The position numbers and the translations under genes are program-made. Below, in pieces: positions 25,079 through 33,812 of a stretch of DNA of 64,000 bases (its first letter is position 1; each line of letters begins with the position of its first letter). The notes under the pieces are model-generated. The model was not told the DNA's origin. It searched no databases and saw nothing but the letters and a program-made list of their open reading frames with translations. The DNA comes from Bacteroidaceae bacterium (GTDB taxonomy: Bacteria > Bacteroidota > Bacteroidia > Bacteroidales > Bacteroidaceae), in NCBI GenBank assembly GCA_017651245.1, contig JAGCDQ010000016.1, forward strand, positions 1 through 64,000, given 5' to 3'.

Positions 25079-26622
25079 AAAAGTATCTGAAATACATATA
25101 CCTCTTTGCCTTCATCACCGTAGCATACATCCTGTTGCCGGTGATGAATGCTGATTATCTGTACACCATCCAAGATAACAACGTCTTCATCAATGGACAC
25201 ACCTTCATGATGGACACGGTTCAACATGAAGGTGGTTGGGGAACATGGATTGCATGCTACCTCACCCAGTTCTTCTACTATCCTTGGTTGGGCAGCACCA
25301 TCCTCATTCTCATTTGGGTGGCTATCTACTGGATTACCATTGGGATGTTTGAAATCAGCAACAAGTGGAGTTTCCTGGCACTCATCATTCCTGTGCTTTT
25401 GCTGTACCATCTGCTTGACTATGGCTACTGGATTTACTATGCCAAGGCTCCAGCCTTTCCTTTTGTGCCCACCATCATGGTCATTTTCTGCCTGCTGTTC
25501 GTTTGGGGAGGAATGTCTATAACCAGAACATGGATTGTCAGTTGGAGCTTGAAAGGATTGTTTATCATTGGCATGCTTGCCATCATCATCGTCATCTACA
25601 ATTGGCTCTGTCCATCCACTCCTTGGCATTTCAACTACAATTTCAGGAATTCCATCAAGACCACCCTCACAGACAAGAACTTCAAGCATGAACTTAAGAT
25701 GTACCGTGCATTGGATGAGTTCCGTTTTGAGGATGTGCTCAAGGAGATGCCAACTGACCAGGAGGCTACCCCCACCAATTTGATGGTGCTCTACAAGAAC
25801 ATTGCCTTGATGCATACAGGACAGATGGACAAGATGTTTGAGACAAACAACTGTGGCATCAATCCTAACAACCCAAGTGATTCCCTGAAGATACGCACCT
25901 CCCTCTTGGGGGCTCCTCTCATCTATTACATGTTTGGACAGATGAACTACTCCTACCGTTGGGCCATGGAGAACTCCGTGCAATATGGATTGAGTTTCAG
26001 GAGTCTCAAGATGATGACACGCACAGCACTCTTCAATCAGGAGTTTGAGGTGGCAGCCAAATACATTGCCATGCTCAAGAGCAGCACTTTCCATCGGAAA
26101 TGGGCATTGGAACATGAGGCATGGATGATGAACAGCACCCACTTCATTCAGAGTCAGGAGTACCAGACACTCGCTCCCCTGCTGAATGAGGAGGCAAACG
26201 TGCTGGATGGTGATGATGGATTGTGTGAGCAGTTCCTGTTGGAATATTTCTCTGACTTGGATCGTGCCAACACTCCCCTCTTGGAGACAGTCACTCTGTG
26301 TATGTCGTTGTGGGCAAAGGATTATTATGCTTATTGTGTCCACTTCTACGACTATGTGAACCATCATCCCAACAACCCCATTCCTGCCCTTTATCAGGAG
26401 GGAGCCATTTTGCTGGGCAATGCAGAGGAATCCCCCATCACACTCAACCAGTTCAAATTTGATGATTTCGTTGCAAACAAATATAATAGTTTCGTGCAAG
26501 ACTACCACCAACTGCAACAGCAGGAATTGGATGAGAAAGAAATAGGCAAACGTCTGAAGCCCCTCTATGGCAACACCTATTGGTGGTATTACTATTTCTA
26601 CAACGACTTCAACATTTACTAA
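25075..26622 (+). CDS. Large membrane protein, DUF6057-like, copy 2
   Basis: A 515-residue paralogue of the 21554 gene, lacking its basic N-terminal extension and with fewer helices (about 6-7 up to residue ~190). Shared blocks are 'IACYLTQFFYYPWLGSTIL', 'LDGDDGLCEQFLLEYFS' and YGNTYWWYYYF. The C-terminal half is helical and probably periplasmic or cytoplasmic. Its ATGA start overlaps the stop of the haem lipoprotein, which indicates translational coupling. The three genes form one unit; function unknown. Confidence 0.75.
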   Translation: MKKYLKYIYLFAFITVAYILLPVMNADYLYTIQDNNVFINGHTFMMDTVQHEGGWGTWIACYLTQFFYYPWLGSTILILIWVAIYWITIGMFEISNKWSFLALIIPVLLLYHLLDYGYWIYYAKAPAFPFVPTIMVIFCLLFVWGGMSITRTWIVSWSLKGLFIIGMLAIIIVIYNWLCPSTPWHFNYNFRNSIKTTLTDKNFKHELKMYRALDEFRFEDVLKEMPTDQEATPTNLMVLYKNIALMHTGQMDKMFETNNCGINPNNPSDSLKIRTSLLGAPLIYYMFGQMNYSYRWAMENSVQYGLSFRSLKMMTRTALFNQEFEVAAKYIAMLKSSTFHRKWALEHEAWMMNSTHFIQSQEYQTLAPLLNEEANVLDGDDGLCEQFLLEYFSDLDRANTPLLETVTLCMSLWAKDYYAYCVHFYDYVNHHPNNPIPALYQEGAILLGNAEESPITLNQFKFDDFVANKYNSFVQDYHQLQQQELDEKEIGKRLKPLYGNTYWWYYYFYNDFNIY

Positions 26623-26654
26623 TTAACAGCTACACTACATTTTTAGATTCACAC

Positions 26655-28808
26655 ATGAAGAAACTGATAGCTTTTGCCCTGCTGGCATCTGCCACATTGA
26701 GCATTCACGCGCAGGGCACCATACAAGATTATAAGAGAGCCTTCTCCACAGGCACCAGACATTCCAACAAGATGACCCATGGAAGTGTCAGTGTCCGTCG
26801 TTCTTTTGATGGACCTCAGGATGAGTTCATCTATTCCACTTGGAATGGTGACAGCACAGTGTGGTACAAGGTGGATGCCAAGACAGGCAAGAAGGAACAG
26901 ATTGCCAATCCAGAACAGCGTCGTCCTCGTGGTAATTGGGGAGGTGGACGTGGTGATGGCTACCACCATTGGGCAGAGGTGCGTGATGAGAAAGATGGAC
27001 GTGCTGAAAGTCCTGTGGACAAGGGTACCTTCATGATTCACAAGGACAACAACCTCTATCTTGTCAAGGGAGAGGACAACACCAATGCCAAGCAAGTGAC
27101 TGCTGATGGTGTGGACACCTGCTACTATTCCTCTTGGGGACGTTGGTCAAAGGATGGCAAGTACTATGCCACTGTGCTCATCAAACCTGCTCCCAAGCAC
27201 TTTGTGACCTACACACAGTCCTCCCCTGCCAATCAGGTGCAGCCCCTCTACATCACAAGGGAGTATGCCAAGCCAGGTGATTCACTCAACTACCGCATTC
27301 CTGTCATTGTGGATGTGGAGCACAAGAAGACCATCTATCCCAAGAGCACAGACCTCTTCAAGAGTCAGTATGAGGTGAGTGCCCCTGCTTGGGATGAAAA
27401 TGAAAAGACCCTCACTTTTGAGTTCAATGAACGTGGTCACAAGACCTACCGTGTGTTGGAAATGGACTTGAAGGGCAATGTGAAGACCTTGATTGAGGAG
27501 AAGAATGACAAGTATGTGGCTTATTCTCGCAATTTACGTCGTGACTTGGATGCCAACCACATCCTTTGGAAGAGTGACCGTGATGGACATGCCCACCTCT
27601 ATCTTTATGACCGTAAGAAAGGGAAACTGTCTCAGGTGACCAAGGGTGACTTCTGGGTGCGTGAGGTGCAGGATGTCCAGATTAATGAGAAAGGTGAAGG
27701 CTTCATCATCTTCTCTGCCAATGGCTTGCACTACAAGAACATGGGCAAGGTGAAGTCCAGTTTTGATGGGAAGATTCCTGAGGAAGACCCTTACAACATC
27801 CACTATTACCGTATTGACCTCAATGGCAAGAACTTTGTGGAACTCACTCCTGAACGGGGTACTCATGAAGCCACTTTCAGTCGTTCCTGCAAGGAATCAT
27901 TCATTGACACTTACTCTTCCATCGACCAGGCTCCTGTGACTGTGTTGCGTTCCTCTTTGGATGGTCATGTCATCACCACCCTTGAAACTGCCAACATCAG
28001 CAAGTTGGAGGCAACAGGTTGGAAGGCTCCAGAGGTGTTTGTGGCTCCTGGCCGTGATGGAAAGACCGATATGTGGGGACTCATTCAGCGTCCTTCCAAC
28101 TTTGATCCCAAGAAGAAATATCCCGTCATTGAGTATATCTATTCAGGTCCTGGCGACCAGTACGTGCCCAAGAAGTTCACTCCTTGGCTCTACTACCTGC
28201 AAGATGTGGCAGAACTGGGTTTCATCGTGGTGCAATTGGATGCCATGACTACTTCATTCCGCAATCTTGACTTCGAGCAGGTGTGCTACAAGAACCTCAA
28301 AGATGCAGGTTTCCCTGACCGTATTGAATGGATCAAGGCGGCTGCCAAGAAGTACCCCTACATGGACATCGACCGCATGGGTATCTATGGATGTTCAGCA
28401 GGAGGACAGGAAGCTTTGGGTGCCCTACTTTTCCACGGTGATTTCTACAAGGCTGCCTATGCTGCTTGTGGTTGTCACGACAACCGCATGGACAAGATAT
28501 GGTGGAATGAGCAATGGATGGGTTACCCAGTTGACAGTTCTTACATCGAGTGTTCCAACGTGGAGAATGCCAAAAACCTGAAGGGAAAGCTTATGCTCCT
28601 CGTGGGTGAGATGGATGACAACGTTGATCCTTCCTCCACTTACCAAGTGGTGGATGCCCTCATCAAGGCCAATAAGGATTTCGAGTTTATCCTCGTCCCA
28701 GGTGCCCGTCACACGATGGGTGAGAATTTTGGAGAACACAAACGTGATGACTTCTTTGTGAAGAATTTGTTGGGTGTGGAACCACCCAGTTGGGAAGAAT
28801 TGAAGTAA
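26655..28808 (+). CDS. Secreted S9 peptidase, dipeptidyl-peptidase IV-like
   Basis: A 717-residue protein with signal peptide (1-20, MKKLIAFALLASATLSIHAQ). Residues about 85-470 form a DPP IV-type beta-propeller, and about 500-710 the alpha/beta hydrolase domain with nucleophile motif GCSAGG (Ser581), Asp in 'EMDDNVDPSSTY' and His in 'GARHTMGENF'. DPP4-like enzymes cleave dipeptides, often X-Pro, from peptides in the periplasm. The nucleophile elbow GCSAGG differs from the GWSYGG of true DPP IV, so the specificity may be different. The start at 26655 begins the signal peptide; earlier ATGs overlap the upstream gene. Confidence 0.88.
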   Translation: MKKLIAFALLASATLSIHAQGTIQDYKRAFSTGTRHSNKMTHGSVSVRRSFDGPQDEFIYSTWNGDSTVWYKVDAKTGKKEQIANPEQRRPRGNWGGGRGDGYHHWAEVRDEKDGRAESPVDKGTFMIHKDNNLYLVKGEDNTNAKQVTADGVDTCYYSSWGRWSKDGKYYATVLIKPAPKHFVTYTQSSPANQVQPLYITREYAKPGDSLNYRIPVIVDVEHKKTIYPKSTDLFKSQYEVSAPAWDENEKTLTFEFNERGHKTYRVLEMDLKGNVKTLIEEKNDKYVAYSRNLRRDLDANHILWKSDRDGHAHLYLYDRKKGKLSQVTKGDFWVREVQDVQINEKGEGFIIFSANGLHYKNMGKVKSSFDGKIPEEDPYNIHYYRIDLNGKNFVELTPERGTHEATFSRSCKESFIDTYSSIDQAPVTVLRSSLDGHVITTLETANISKLEATGWKAPEVFVAPGRDGKTDMWGLIQRPSNFDPKKKYPVIEYIYSGPGDQYVPKKFTPWLYYLQDVAELGFIVVQLDAMTTSFRNLDFEQVCYKNLKDAGFPDRIEWIKAAAKKYPYMDIDRMGIYGCSAGGQEALGALLFHGDFYKAAYAACGCHDNRMDKIWWNEQWMGYPVDSSYIECSNVENAKNLKGKLMLLVGEMDDNVDPSSTYQVVDALIKANKDFEFILVPGARHTMGENFGEHKRDDFFVKNLLGVEPPSWEELK

Positions 28809-28809
28809 G

Positions 28810-28844
28810 GGTTATAGGTTAAAGGTTATAGGATATAGGATATA
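28810..28844 (+). repeat. Heptamer repeat array before the MATE gene
   Basis: Five contiguous 7-base units, GGTTATA, GGTTAAA, GGTTATA, GGATATA, GGATATA, fill the gap between the peptidase stop and the MATE start. The last A of the array is the A of the ATG at 28844. Confidence 0.85.
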
Positions 28845-30262
28845 TGCAACAAGACGATAGAACAAAAGAATTGGGAACGAGGCCGATTGGGGAGTTGTTG
28901 GTGAAGTATGCCGTGCCTGCTGTGGTGGCAATGACTGCATCATCCCTCTACAATATGGTGGACCGCATCTTCATTGGACACATTCCTGAGGTGGGAACCC
29001 TCTCTCTGGGTGGTTTGGCTGTCACCTTCCCCATCATGAACCTGAGTGCTGCCTTTGGTGCGATGGTGGGTGTGGGTAGTTCCACGTTGATTTCCATCAA
29101 GCTGGGACAGAAAGACTATCAGACAGCAGAACGGGTGCTGGGCAACCTGGTGTCGCTCAACATCATCATTGGTATCATTGTGGGGGCTTTGGGACTCATC
29201 TTCATCGACCCTCTGCTGCTCTTCTTTGGTGCTTCTGAGAACACCATCCAATATGCCCATGTCTATATGGAGATCATCCTGTATGGCAATGTGGTGACGC
29301 ATCTCTATTTTGGATTGAACAGTGCCCTGCGTAGTACAGGACATCCCCATGTGGCCATGTCTGCCACCATTGCCACTGTGGTCATCAATGCCATCCTCGA
29401 CCCCCTCTTCATCTTCACGTTCAACATGGGCATCCAAGGAGCCGCATTTGCCACCGTCCTTTCCCAGTTGGCAGCTCTCATCTATATCACAGTGGTGCTG
29501 TCCAACAAAAAGGACTTGATTCACTTGCATGCAGGCATCTATGGACTCAGGAAACGGATTGTGAAGAACATTCTTGCCATTGGCATGTCACCCTTTGCCA
29601 TGCAGTTGTGTGCCTGCCTGGTGGTCATTCTCATCAACAAGGGTTTGGCAAAGCATGGAGGGGATTTGGCCATTGCAGCCTATGGTATTGTGAACAGTGC
29701 CACCTTCCTGGCTGTCATGGTGGTGCTGGGCATCTGTCAGGGCATGCAGCCTATTGCAGGTTTCAACTTTGGTGCCCAACAGCCTGACCGTGTGGATGAG
29801 GTGTTGAGGAAAGCCATCATCCTTGCCACCATCATCATGATTGTGGACTTCATCATCTGCGTGTTCTTCCCTCAATACATCGTGATTCTCTTCACGAGCG
29901 ACCCAGAACTCTCCGAACTGGCAAGCAGGGGTATGCGGATTGTCTGTCTGCTCTCTCCCATTGTGGGTTTCCAGATTGTGACAGGCAACTTCTTCCAGAG
30001 CATTGGTATGGCAAAGCGCAGCATCTTCATGTCTGTGAGCCGTCAGTTGGTGTTCCTTGTGCCTTTCCTGTTGATTTTCCCAGAACTTTGGGGTACAGAT
30101 GGTGTGTGGATCAGCATCACAGCAGCCGATGGAGTGGCTTCCCTCACAGCAGGTTTCCTCCTTTGGCACTTCTATCACAACAGGGCAAACATCCATGCTC
30201 CACGTACTCGTATGGGCAGTACTTTGAAACGTGTGTTCTTCCACAATAGAGTGACACCTTGA
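28844..30262 (+). CDS. MATE family efflux transporter
   Basis: A 472-residue membrane protein with twelve hydrophobic helices in two similar halves. Typical is 'AVPAVVAMTASSLYNMVDRIFIG' near the N-terminus and 'GICQGMQPIAGFNFGAQQPDRV' in the second half, the equivalent of the MATE cation-coupling region. MATE proteins export organic cations, drugs or bile-type compounds with Na+ or H+. No regulator or partner gene is adjacent. It lies between two heptamer arrays. Confidence 0.92.
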   Translation: MQQDDRTKELGTRPIGELLVKYAVPAVVAMTASSLYNMVDRIFIGHIPEVGTLSLGGLAVTFPIMNLSAAFGAMVGVGSSTLISIKLGQKDYQTAERVLGNLVSLNIIIGIIVGALGLIFIDPLLLFFGASENTIQYAHVYMEIILYGNVVTHLYFGLNSALRSTGHPHVAMSATIATVVINAILDPLFIFTFNMGIQGAAFATVLSQLAALIYITVVLSNKKDLIHLHAGIYGLRKRIVKNILAIGMSPFAMQLCACLVVILINKGLAKHGGDLAIAAYGIVNSATFLAVMVVLGICQGMQPIAGFNFGAQQPDRVDEVLRKAIILATIIMIVDFIICVFFPQYIVILFTSDPELSELASRGMRIVCLLSPIVGFQIVTGNFFQSIGMAKRSIFMSVSRQLVFLVPFLLIFPELWGTDGVWISITAADGVASLTAGFLLWHFYHNRANIHAPRTRMGSTLKRVFFHNRVTP

Positions 30263-30295
30263 GATTTGAGGTTTGAGATTGGAGGTTTGAGATTT
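30261..30295 (+). repeat. Heptamer repeat array between MATE and truA
   Basis: Five units with an exact 7-base period: GAGATTT, GAGGTTT, GAGATTG, GAGGTTT, GAGATTT. The array overlaps the last two bases of the MATE stop and ends 4 bases before the truA ATG. Confidence 0.88.
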
Positions 30296-30299
30296 AAGA

Positions 30300-31058
30300 A
30301 TGAGATACTTTATATATTTATCCTATGATGGTGCCCGTTATCATGGTTGGCAGATACAGCCCAACGGCATCAGTGTGCAGGAGGTGCTCAACAAGGCACT
30401 TTCCACCCTGCTGCGTGAACCCATCGAAGTGACTGGGGCAGGACGGACAGATGCTGGTGTGAATGCCTCCTTGATGGTTGCCCATTTTGACACAAACTGT
30501 CAACTGTCAACTGTCAACTGTCAACTCTCTAACCGTCTCAACAGGTTCCTTCCTTCAGACATTGCCATCCACAAGATTGTACCTGTGACTGAGGATGCCC
30601 ATGCCCGTTTCTCTGCCACTTCACGCACCTATCATTACTATATCATCACGGAGAAGTCACCCTTTGAGCCTTATGCCTACAGGTTTCCTCAGTCCCTTGA
30701 TTTTGACAAGATGAATGAGGCAGCTCAGACCCTCTTTGACTACATTGACTTCACTTCCTTCTCCAAGCTCCACACAGATGTGAAGACCAACAACTGCCGC
30801 ATCATGCATGCCCGTTGGGAACAGGTTTCCCCCATCAAGTGGGAGTTCACCATCACAGCAGACAGGTTCCTCCGCAATATGGTGAGAGCCATTGTGGGCA
30901 CCCTTTTGGATGTGGGCCGTGGGGTGTTGACCATTGACCAGTTCCGTGAGATCATTGAGAAGAAAGACCGTTGTTCTGCTGGCACATCTGTTCCTGGCAA
31001 TGCCTTGTTCCTGGCAGACATCACCTATCCAGAATCCATTTTTCTGGAACATGAATGA
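30300..31058 (+). CDS. truA: tRNA pseudouridine(38-40) synthase TruA
   Basis: A 252-residue TruA. The catalytic Asp lies in the motif [12 protein letters not shown] (about residues 45-56, Asp51), and '[14 protein letters not shown]', '[15 protein letters not shown]' and '[17 protein letters not shown]' are conserved parts. It converts uridines in the anticodon arm of many tRNAs to pseudouridine. Residues about 66-77, '[14 protein letters not shown]', are encoded by a heptamer array (30495-30529) in a loop where other TruA proteins are less conserved. So a repeat lies in the coding sequence without breaking it. Confidence 0.93.
   Translation: MRYFIYLSYDGARYHGWQIQPNGISVQEVLNKALSTLLREPIEVTGAGRTDAGVNASLMVAHFDTNCQLSTVNCQLSNRLNRFLPSDIAIHKIVPVTEDAHARFSATSRTYHYYIITEKSPFEPYAYRFPQSLDFDKMNEAAQTLFDYIDFTSFSKLHTDVKTNNCRIMHARWEQVSPIKWEFTITADRFLRNMVRAIVGTLLDVGRGVLTIDQFREIIEKKDRCSAGTSVPGNALFLADITYPESIFLEHE
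30495..30529 (+). repeat. Heptamer repeat array inside truA
   Basis: Four exact units AACTGTC and one AACTCTC, with a 7-base period. Because 7 is not a multiple of 3, the reading passes through all frames and encodes [13 protein letters not shown]. Confidence 0.9.
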
Positions 31059-31091
31059 CCATGAATTATTCATGAATACAAAAATCCAGTT

Positions 31092-31415
31092 ATGGCAAGT
31101 ACACAAGATTTAGCACAATACATCGCTGACCAATGTGCTGGTGCAGGCGAAATCACCCTCAAGAAGATGTTTGGGGAATATGGCATCTATTGTGATGGCA
31201 AGATATTTGGTCTCATCTGTGACGACATGCTTTTCATCAAGCCCACAGAGGCAGGTCGTGCCATCCTTCACACCCTTGACCTCCGTCCTCCCTATCCCAG
31301 TGCCAAGGACCACTTCTACATTGCAGAAATTGATGACCATGAATATCTCTCAGAACTGGTCCGTGTCACCTGCAAGGAACTCCCCATGCCCAAACCCAAG
31401 AAGAAGAAGAACTAA
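31092..31415 (+). CDS. TfoX/Sxy N-terminal domain protein
   Basis: A 107-residue protein, nearly the length of a single TfoX-N domain. 'ITLKKMFGEYGIYCDGKIFGLI' (about 21-42), 'DMLFIKPTEAGRAIL' and the Lys-rich end PKPKKKKN match the family. In Proteobacteria, Sxy/TfoX activates competence genes with CRP; here only the small domain is present and its role is unknown. It stands 33 bases after truA. Confidence 0.85.
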   Translation: MASTQDLAQYIADQCAGAGEITLKKMFGEYGIYCDGKIFGLICDDMLFIKPTEAGRAILHTLDLRPPYPSAKDHFYIAEIDDHEYLSELVRVTCKELPMPKPKKKKN

Positions 31416-31484
31416 ACCTCCAACCTCATAGCTTAAACTTCATAGCTTAAACCTCAAATCTCAAATCTCAAACCTCAAATAAAT
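31415..31484 (+). repeat. Long heptamer repeat array before the EamA gene
   Basis: Nine to ten consecutive 7-base units run AACCTCC, AACCTCA, TAGCTTA, AACTTCA, TAGCTTA, AACCTCA, AATCTCA, AATCTCA, AACCTCA, AATAAAT, ending at the A before ATG 31486. It starts at the TfoX stop codon and fills the whole gap. Confidence 0.9.
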
Positions 31485-31485
31485 A

Positions 31486-32409
31486 ATGCTCTGGTTAGTA
31501 TTAGCATTTCTCTCAGCCTTCCTCCTTGGCTTCTACGACGTCTTCAAGAAGAAGTCGCTGAAGGCAAATGCAGTCATTCCTGTGTTGCTGCTCAACACCC
31601 TCTTCTCCTCCCTCATCTTCCTGCCCTTCATCATCCTCTCAGCACAAGGACACATCAGTGAGGACAGCCTCTTCTACACACACCAGTATGGGTGGGCAGA
31701 ACACAAATACATCCTCCTCAAGTCCGTCATTGTGCTCAGCAGCTGGCTCTTTGCCTACTTTGGACTGAAACACCTGCCCATCACCATTGTGGGTCCCATC
31801 AATGCCACCCGTCCAGTGATGGTGCTCATTGGCGCCCTCACCTTCTTCTCAGAGAGGCTCAACCTCTGGCAGTGGATAGGTGTCATCATCGCCATGATAG
31901 GACTCTACATGCTCTCCCGTTCCAGCAAGAAAGAGGGCATAGACTTCAAGCACAACAAATGGATCATCTTCGTGGTGCTTGCCAATGTGTTGGGAGCCAT
32001 CTCAGGACTCTACGACAAGTTCCTCATGGCATCTCCCGCCAATGGAGGTGTGGGACTTGACAAGTTGGCGGTGCAGTCATGGTACAACATCTACCAGTTC
32101 TTCATGATGCTCACCATGCTCTTCCTCCTCTGGTGGCCCACTCACAAGAAGACCACCCCTTTCCGTTGGGACTGGTGCATCATCCTCATCAGCATCTTCC
32201 TCTCAGCAGCCGACTTTGCCTACTTCTATGCCCTGGGACTGGATGGAGCCATGATTTCCATTGTCTCCATGGTGCGCAGAGGCAGTGTCATTGTCAGTTT
32301 CCTCTTTGGAGCCATGGTCTTTCATGAGAAGAACCTCAAGTCCAAGCTCCTCGACCTCCTACTGGTGTTACTCTCCATGTTCTTCCTGTTCATAGGAAGT
32401 CACAGCTGA
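31486..32409 (+). CDS. EamA/DMT-family permease
   Basis: A 307-residue protein with ten hydrophobic helices in two EamA halves: the first contains 'LPITIVGPINATRPVMVLIGAL' (about residues 96-117), the second 'GAMISIVSMVRRGSVIVSFLFG' near residue 260. These repeated membrane helices match the drug/metabolite transporter family, which exports amino acids, nucleobases or similar solutes. The substrate is not visible. It ends the row of genes joined by heptamer arrays. Confidence 0.88.
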   Translation: MLWLVLAFLSAFLLGFYDVFKKKSLKANAVIPVLLLNTLFSSLIFLPFIILSAQGHISEDSLFYTHQYGWAEHKYILLKSVIVLSSWLFAYFGLKHLPITIVGPINATRPVMVLIGALTFFSERLNLWQWIGVIIAMIGLYMLSRSSKKEGIDFKHNKWIIFVVLANVLGAISGLYDKFLMASPANGGVGLDKLAVQSWYNIYQFFMMLTMLFLLWWPTHKKTTPFRWDWCIILISIFLSAADFAYFYALGLDGAMISIVSMVRRGSVIVSFLFGAMVFHEKNLKSKLLDLLLVLLSMFFLFIGSHS

Positions 32410-32513
32410 AAAGCATCATTGCGTTCCTCCCTTCATTATATGGTCATTTTCCCCTAATTTTCCCCTTCTGAATAAAAAAATATTGTTTTTCGATAAAATT
32501 TTTCCGTTTTTAT

Positions 32514-32544
32514 TTGGAAGTTATCAAAAGATGTTTTACCTTTG
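32514..32544 (+). promoter_or_regulatory. Promoter of the DUF2975-sppA operon
   Basis: TTTG (TTG 32514-32516) and TACCTTTG (32537-32544) with exactly 20 bases between. The message starts about 95 bases before the first gene; the leader has no obvious structure. Confidence 0.75.
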
Positions 32545-32644
32545 CACCGAAAATATTTCTCGAGTATCGATAAATACTTCGAAGCAAACGGTAAAAAAGT
32601 CACGTGATCATATAATAGTATTCACAATTAAAACCTAAAACAAA

Positions 32645-33319
32645 ATGAAAAAGAAATTTAACTTGTATTGCGGTCTGCTGATAGCAGCTATCGTATTTGG
32701 AATCGGTCTGACAATGGTTCAAACCGGATATCAGATGTACACTGGCGGTAAGGCTGGATGGGAATTGGCAAAGAGTGACCATGAGAATGGCGTGAAGCGC
32801 GACCCACTTTGGGGGATGAAGATGATGAATGAGATGGCGCCTGTGGAGATGATGCGAAAGAATCCGCTGGAGATCACCGACAGCATCGTGAATGAGAAGA
32901 CGGGCGAGAAGATGGCGTTCATGCCGGTGGTGGGCGTTGTATGGTCGAAGGACGTTGGCAACAGAATGCGGATTATCCAGGCCATCGGTTATTTCAACTG
33001 GGTGTTCATGATCATCTTCTGGATTGCGTTCATCAAACTTATCATTGCGGTGAACAAGGGAAAGATTTTCGAGAAGAGCATGGAGACGCAACTGGCCTGG
33101 GGCGGATGGTCGGTGTTTGGCATGTATGTGCTGGGATGGGTCACGCAGCTGACGAACCACTTCCTGAATGTGCAGACATTTGAGTTTGCCGACTACAACC
33201 ACATGATCACGCAGTTTCCTGACACTGCCCTGCTCTACTCTGCTTTCGGCATGCTGCTGATGGGACAGATCTTCAAGATTGGTCGCCAGATGAAGGAAGA
33301 ACAGGAGTTGACGATTTAA
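32645..33319 (+). CDS. DUF2975-type membrane protein
   Basis: A 224-residue protein with about four hydrophobic helices (near residues 8-28, 120-142, 160-180 and 195-212) and a long polar loop between the first two. Topology and the neighbouring small HTH regulator match the DUF2975/YozG pairing seen in many Firmicutes and Bacteroidota, in which the membrane protein and a Cro-like regulator are encoded together. The function of DUF2975 is not known; a role in sensing or sequestering the regulator is inferred. Confidence 0.75.
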   Translation: MKKKFNLYCGLLIAAIVFGIGLTMVQTGYQMYTGGKAGWELAKSDHENGVKRDPLWGMKMMNEMAPVEMMRKNPLEITDSIVNEKTGEKMAFMPVVGVVWSKDVGNRMRIIQAIGYFNWVFMIIFWIAFIKLIIAVNKGKIFEKSMETQLAWGGWSVFGMYVLGWVTQLTNHFLNVQTFEFADYNHMITQFPDTALLYSAFGMLLMGQIFKIGRQMKEEQELTI

Positions 33320-33321
33320 TG

Positions 33322-33363
33322 GTTTAGAGTTTAGAGATTAAAGTTATGAGTTTGAAGATTATG
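33322..33363 (+). repeat. Heptamer repeat array overlapping the small membrane gene start
   Basis: Units GTTTAGA, GTTTAGA, GATTAAA, GTTATGA, GTTTGAA, GATTATG follow with period 7. The 4th unit supplies the ATG at 33346, and the array extends into codons 1-6. A nearly identical array stands before the CPBP gene. Confidence 0.8.
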
Positions 33364-33579
33364 GAATGGAATAAATTAACATCGAAACAGCGCGTATTGT
33401 GGGTGGCGTTCTTGCTGATTACCCTGTTGGCGGTCGGCGTGCTGGGCGTGATTATCTACAAGCAACTGACTGGAGGCGATGTCTCTTTCAACAACTGGTT
33501 CTCCATCACCCTCGCTGCTTGCGCCCTTGTGAACACATATTTTGCATTAACTCATTCTAAAAAAACATCGGAATCATGA
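33346..33579 (+). CDS. Small two-helix membrane protein
   Basis: A 77-residue protein with two hydrophobic helices (about 19-42 and 50-70). Its first five codons (MSLKI) are part of the heptamer array, so ATG 33361 (MEWNKLTSK) may be the original start. It overlaps the following HTH gene by 4 bases. No domain is recognisable. The position between a DUF2975 protein and its regulator suggests that it belongs to the same module. Confidence 0.7.
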   Translation: MSLKIMEWNKLTSKQRVLWVAFLLITLLAVGVLGVIIYKQLTGGDVSFNNWFSITLAACALVNTYFALTHSKKTSES

Positions 33580-33776
33580 TCATCGTAAACTTAGACGTGA
33601 TGATGGCACGCAGGAAGATGTCATCAGGTGAATTGGCTGAACGCATCGGCATCACGCAAGCCAACCTGTCGGTGCTGAAAACGGGAAAGGCAAAGGCTGT
33701 ACGCTTCTCCACCTTGGAAGCTATCTGCAAGGTGTTGGAATGCCAACCCGGAGACATTTTAGAGTATAAAGAATAA
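33576..33776 (+). CDS. Cro/C1-type HTH regulator (YozG-like)
   Basis: A 66-residue protein that is a bare Xre-type helix-turn-helix: 'MMARRKMSSGELAERIGITQANLSVLKTGKAKAVRFSTLEAICKVLECQPGDIL' (about 9-62). Small regulators of this type commonly repress or activate the operon in which they reside. It is translationally coupled to the small membrane gene (4-base overlap). Autoregulation is inferred. Confidence 0.9.
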   Translation: MIIVNLDVMMARRKMSSGELAERIGITQANLSVLKTGKAKAVRFSTLEAICKVLECQPGDILEYKE

Positions 33777-33777
33777 A

Positions 33778-33812
33778 GTTTAGAGTTTAGAGTTTAGAGA
33801 TTAAAGTTATGA
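33778..33812 (+). repeat. Heptamer repeat array before the CPBP gene
   Basis: Units GTTTAGA, GTTTAGA, GTTTAGA, GATTAAA, GTTATGA with period 7, and the last unit supplies the ATG at 33809. The final 21 bases match the array at 33322-33349 base for base. Confidence 0.88.

Noticed and set aside
25072..26517. Long minus-strand open frame of 481 codons antisense to the second DUF6057-like gene
   Set aside because: The opposite strand carries conserved blocks shared with its paralogue and starts on a 4-base overlap; the antisense protein is rich in His, Cys and Gln with no domain, as expected for a shadow frame.
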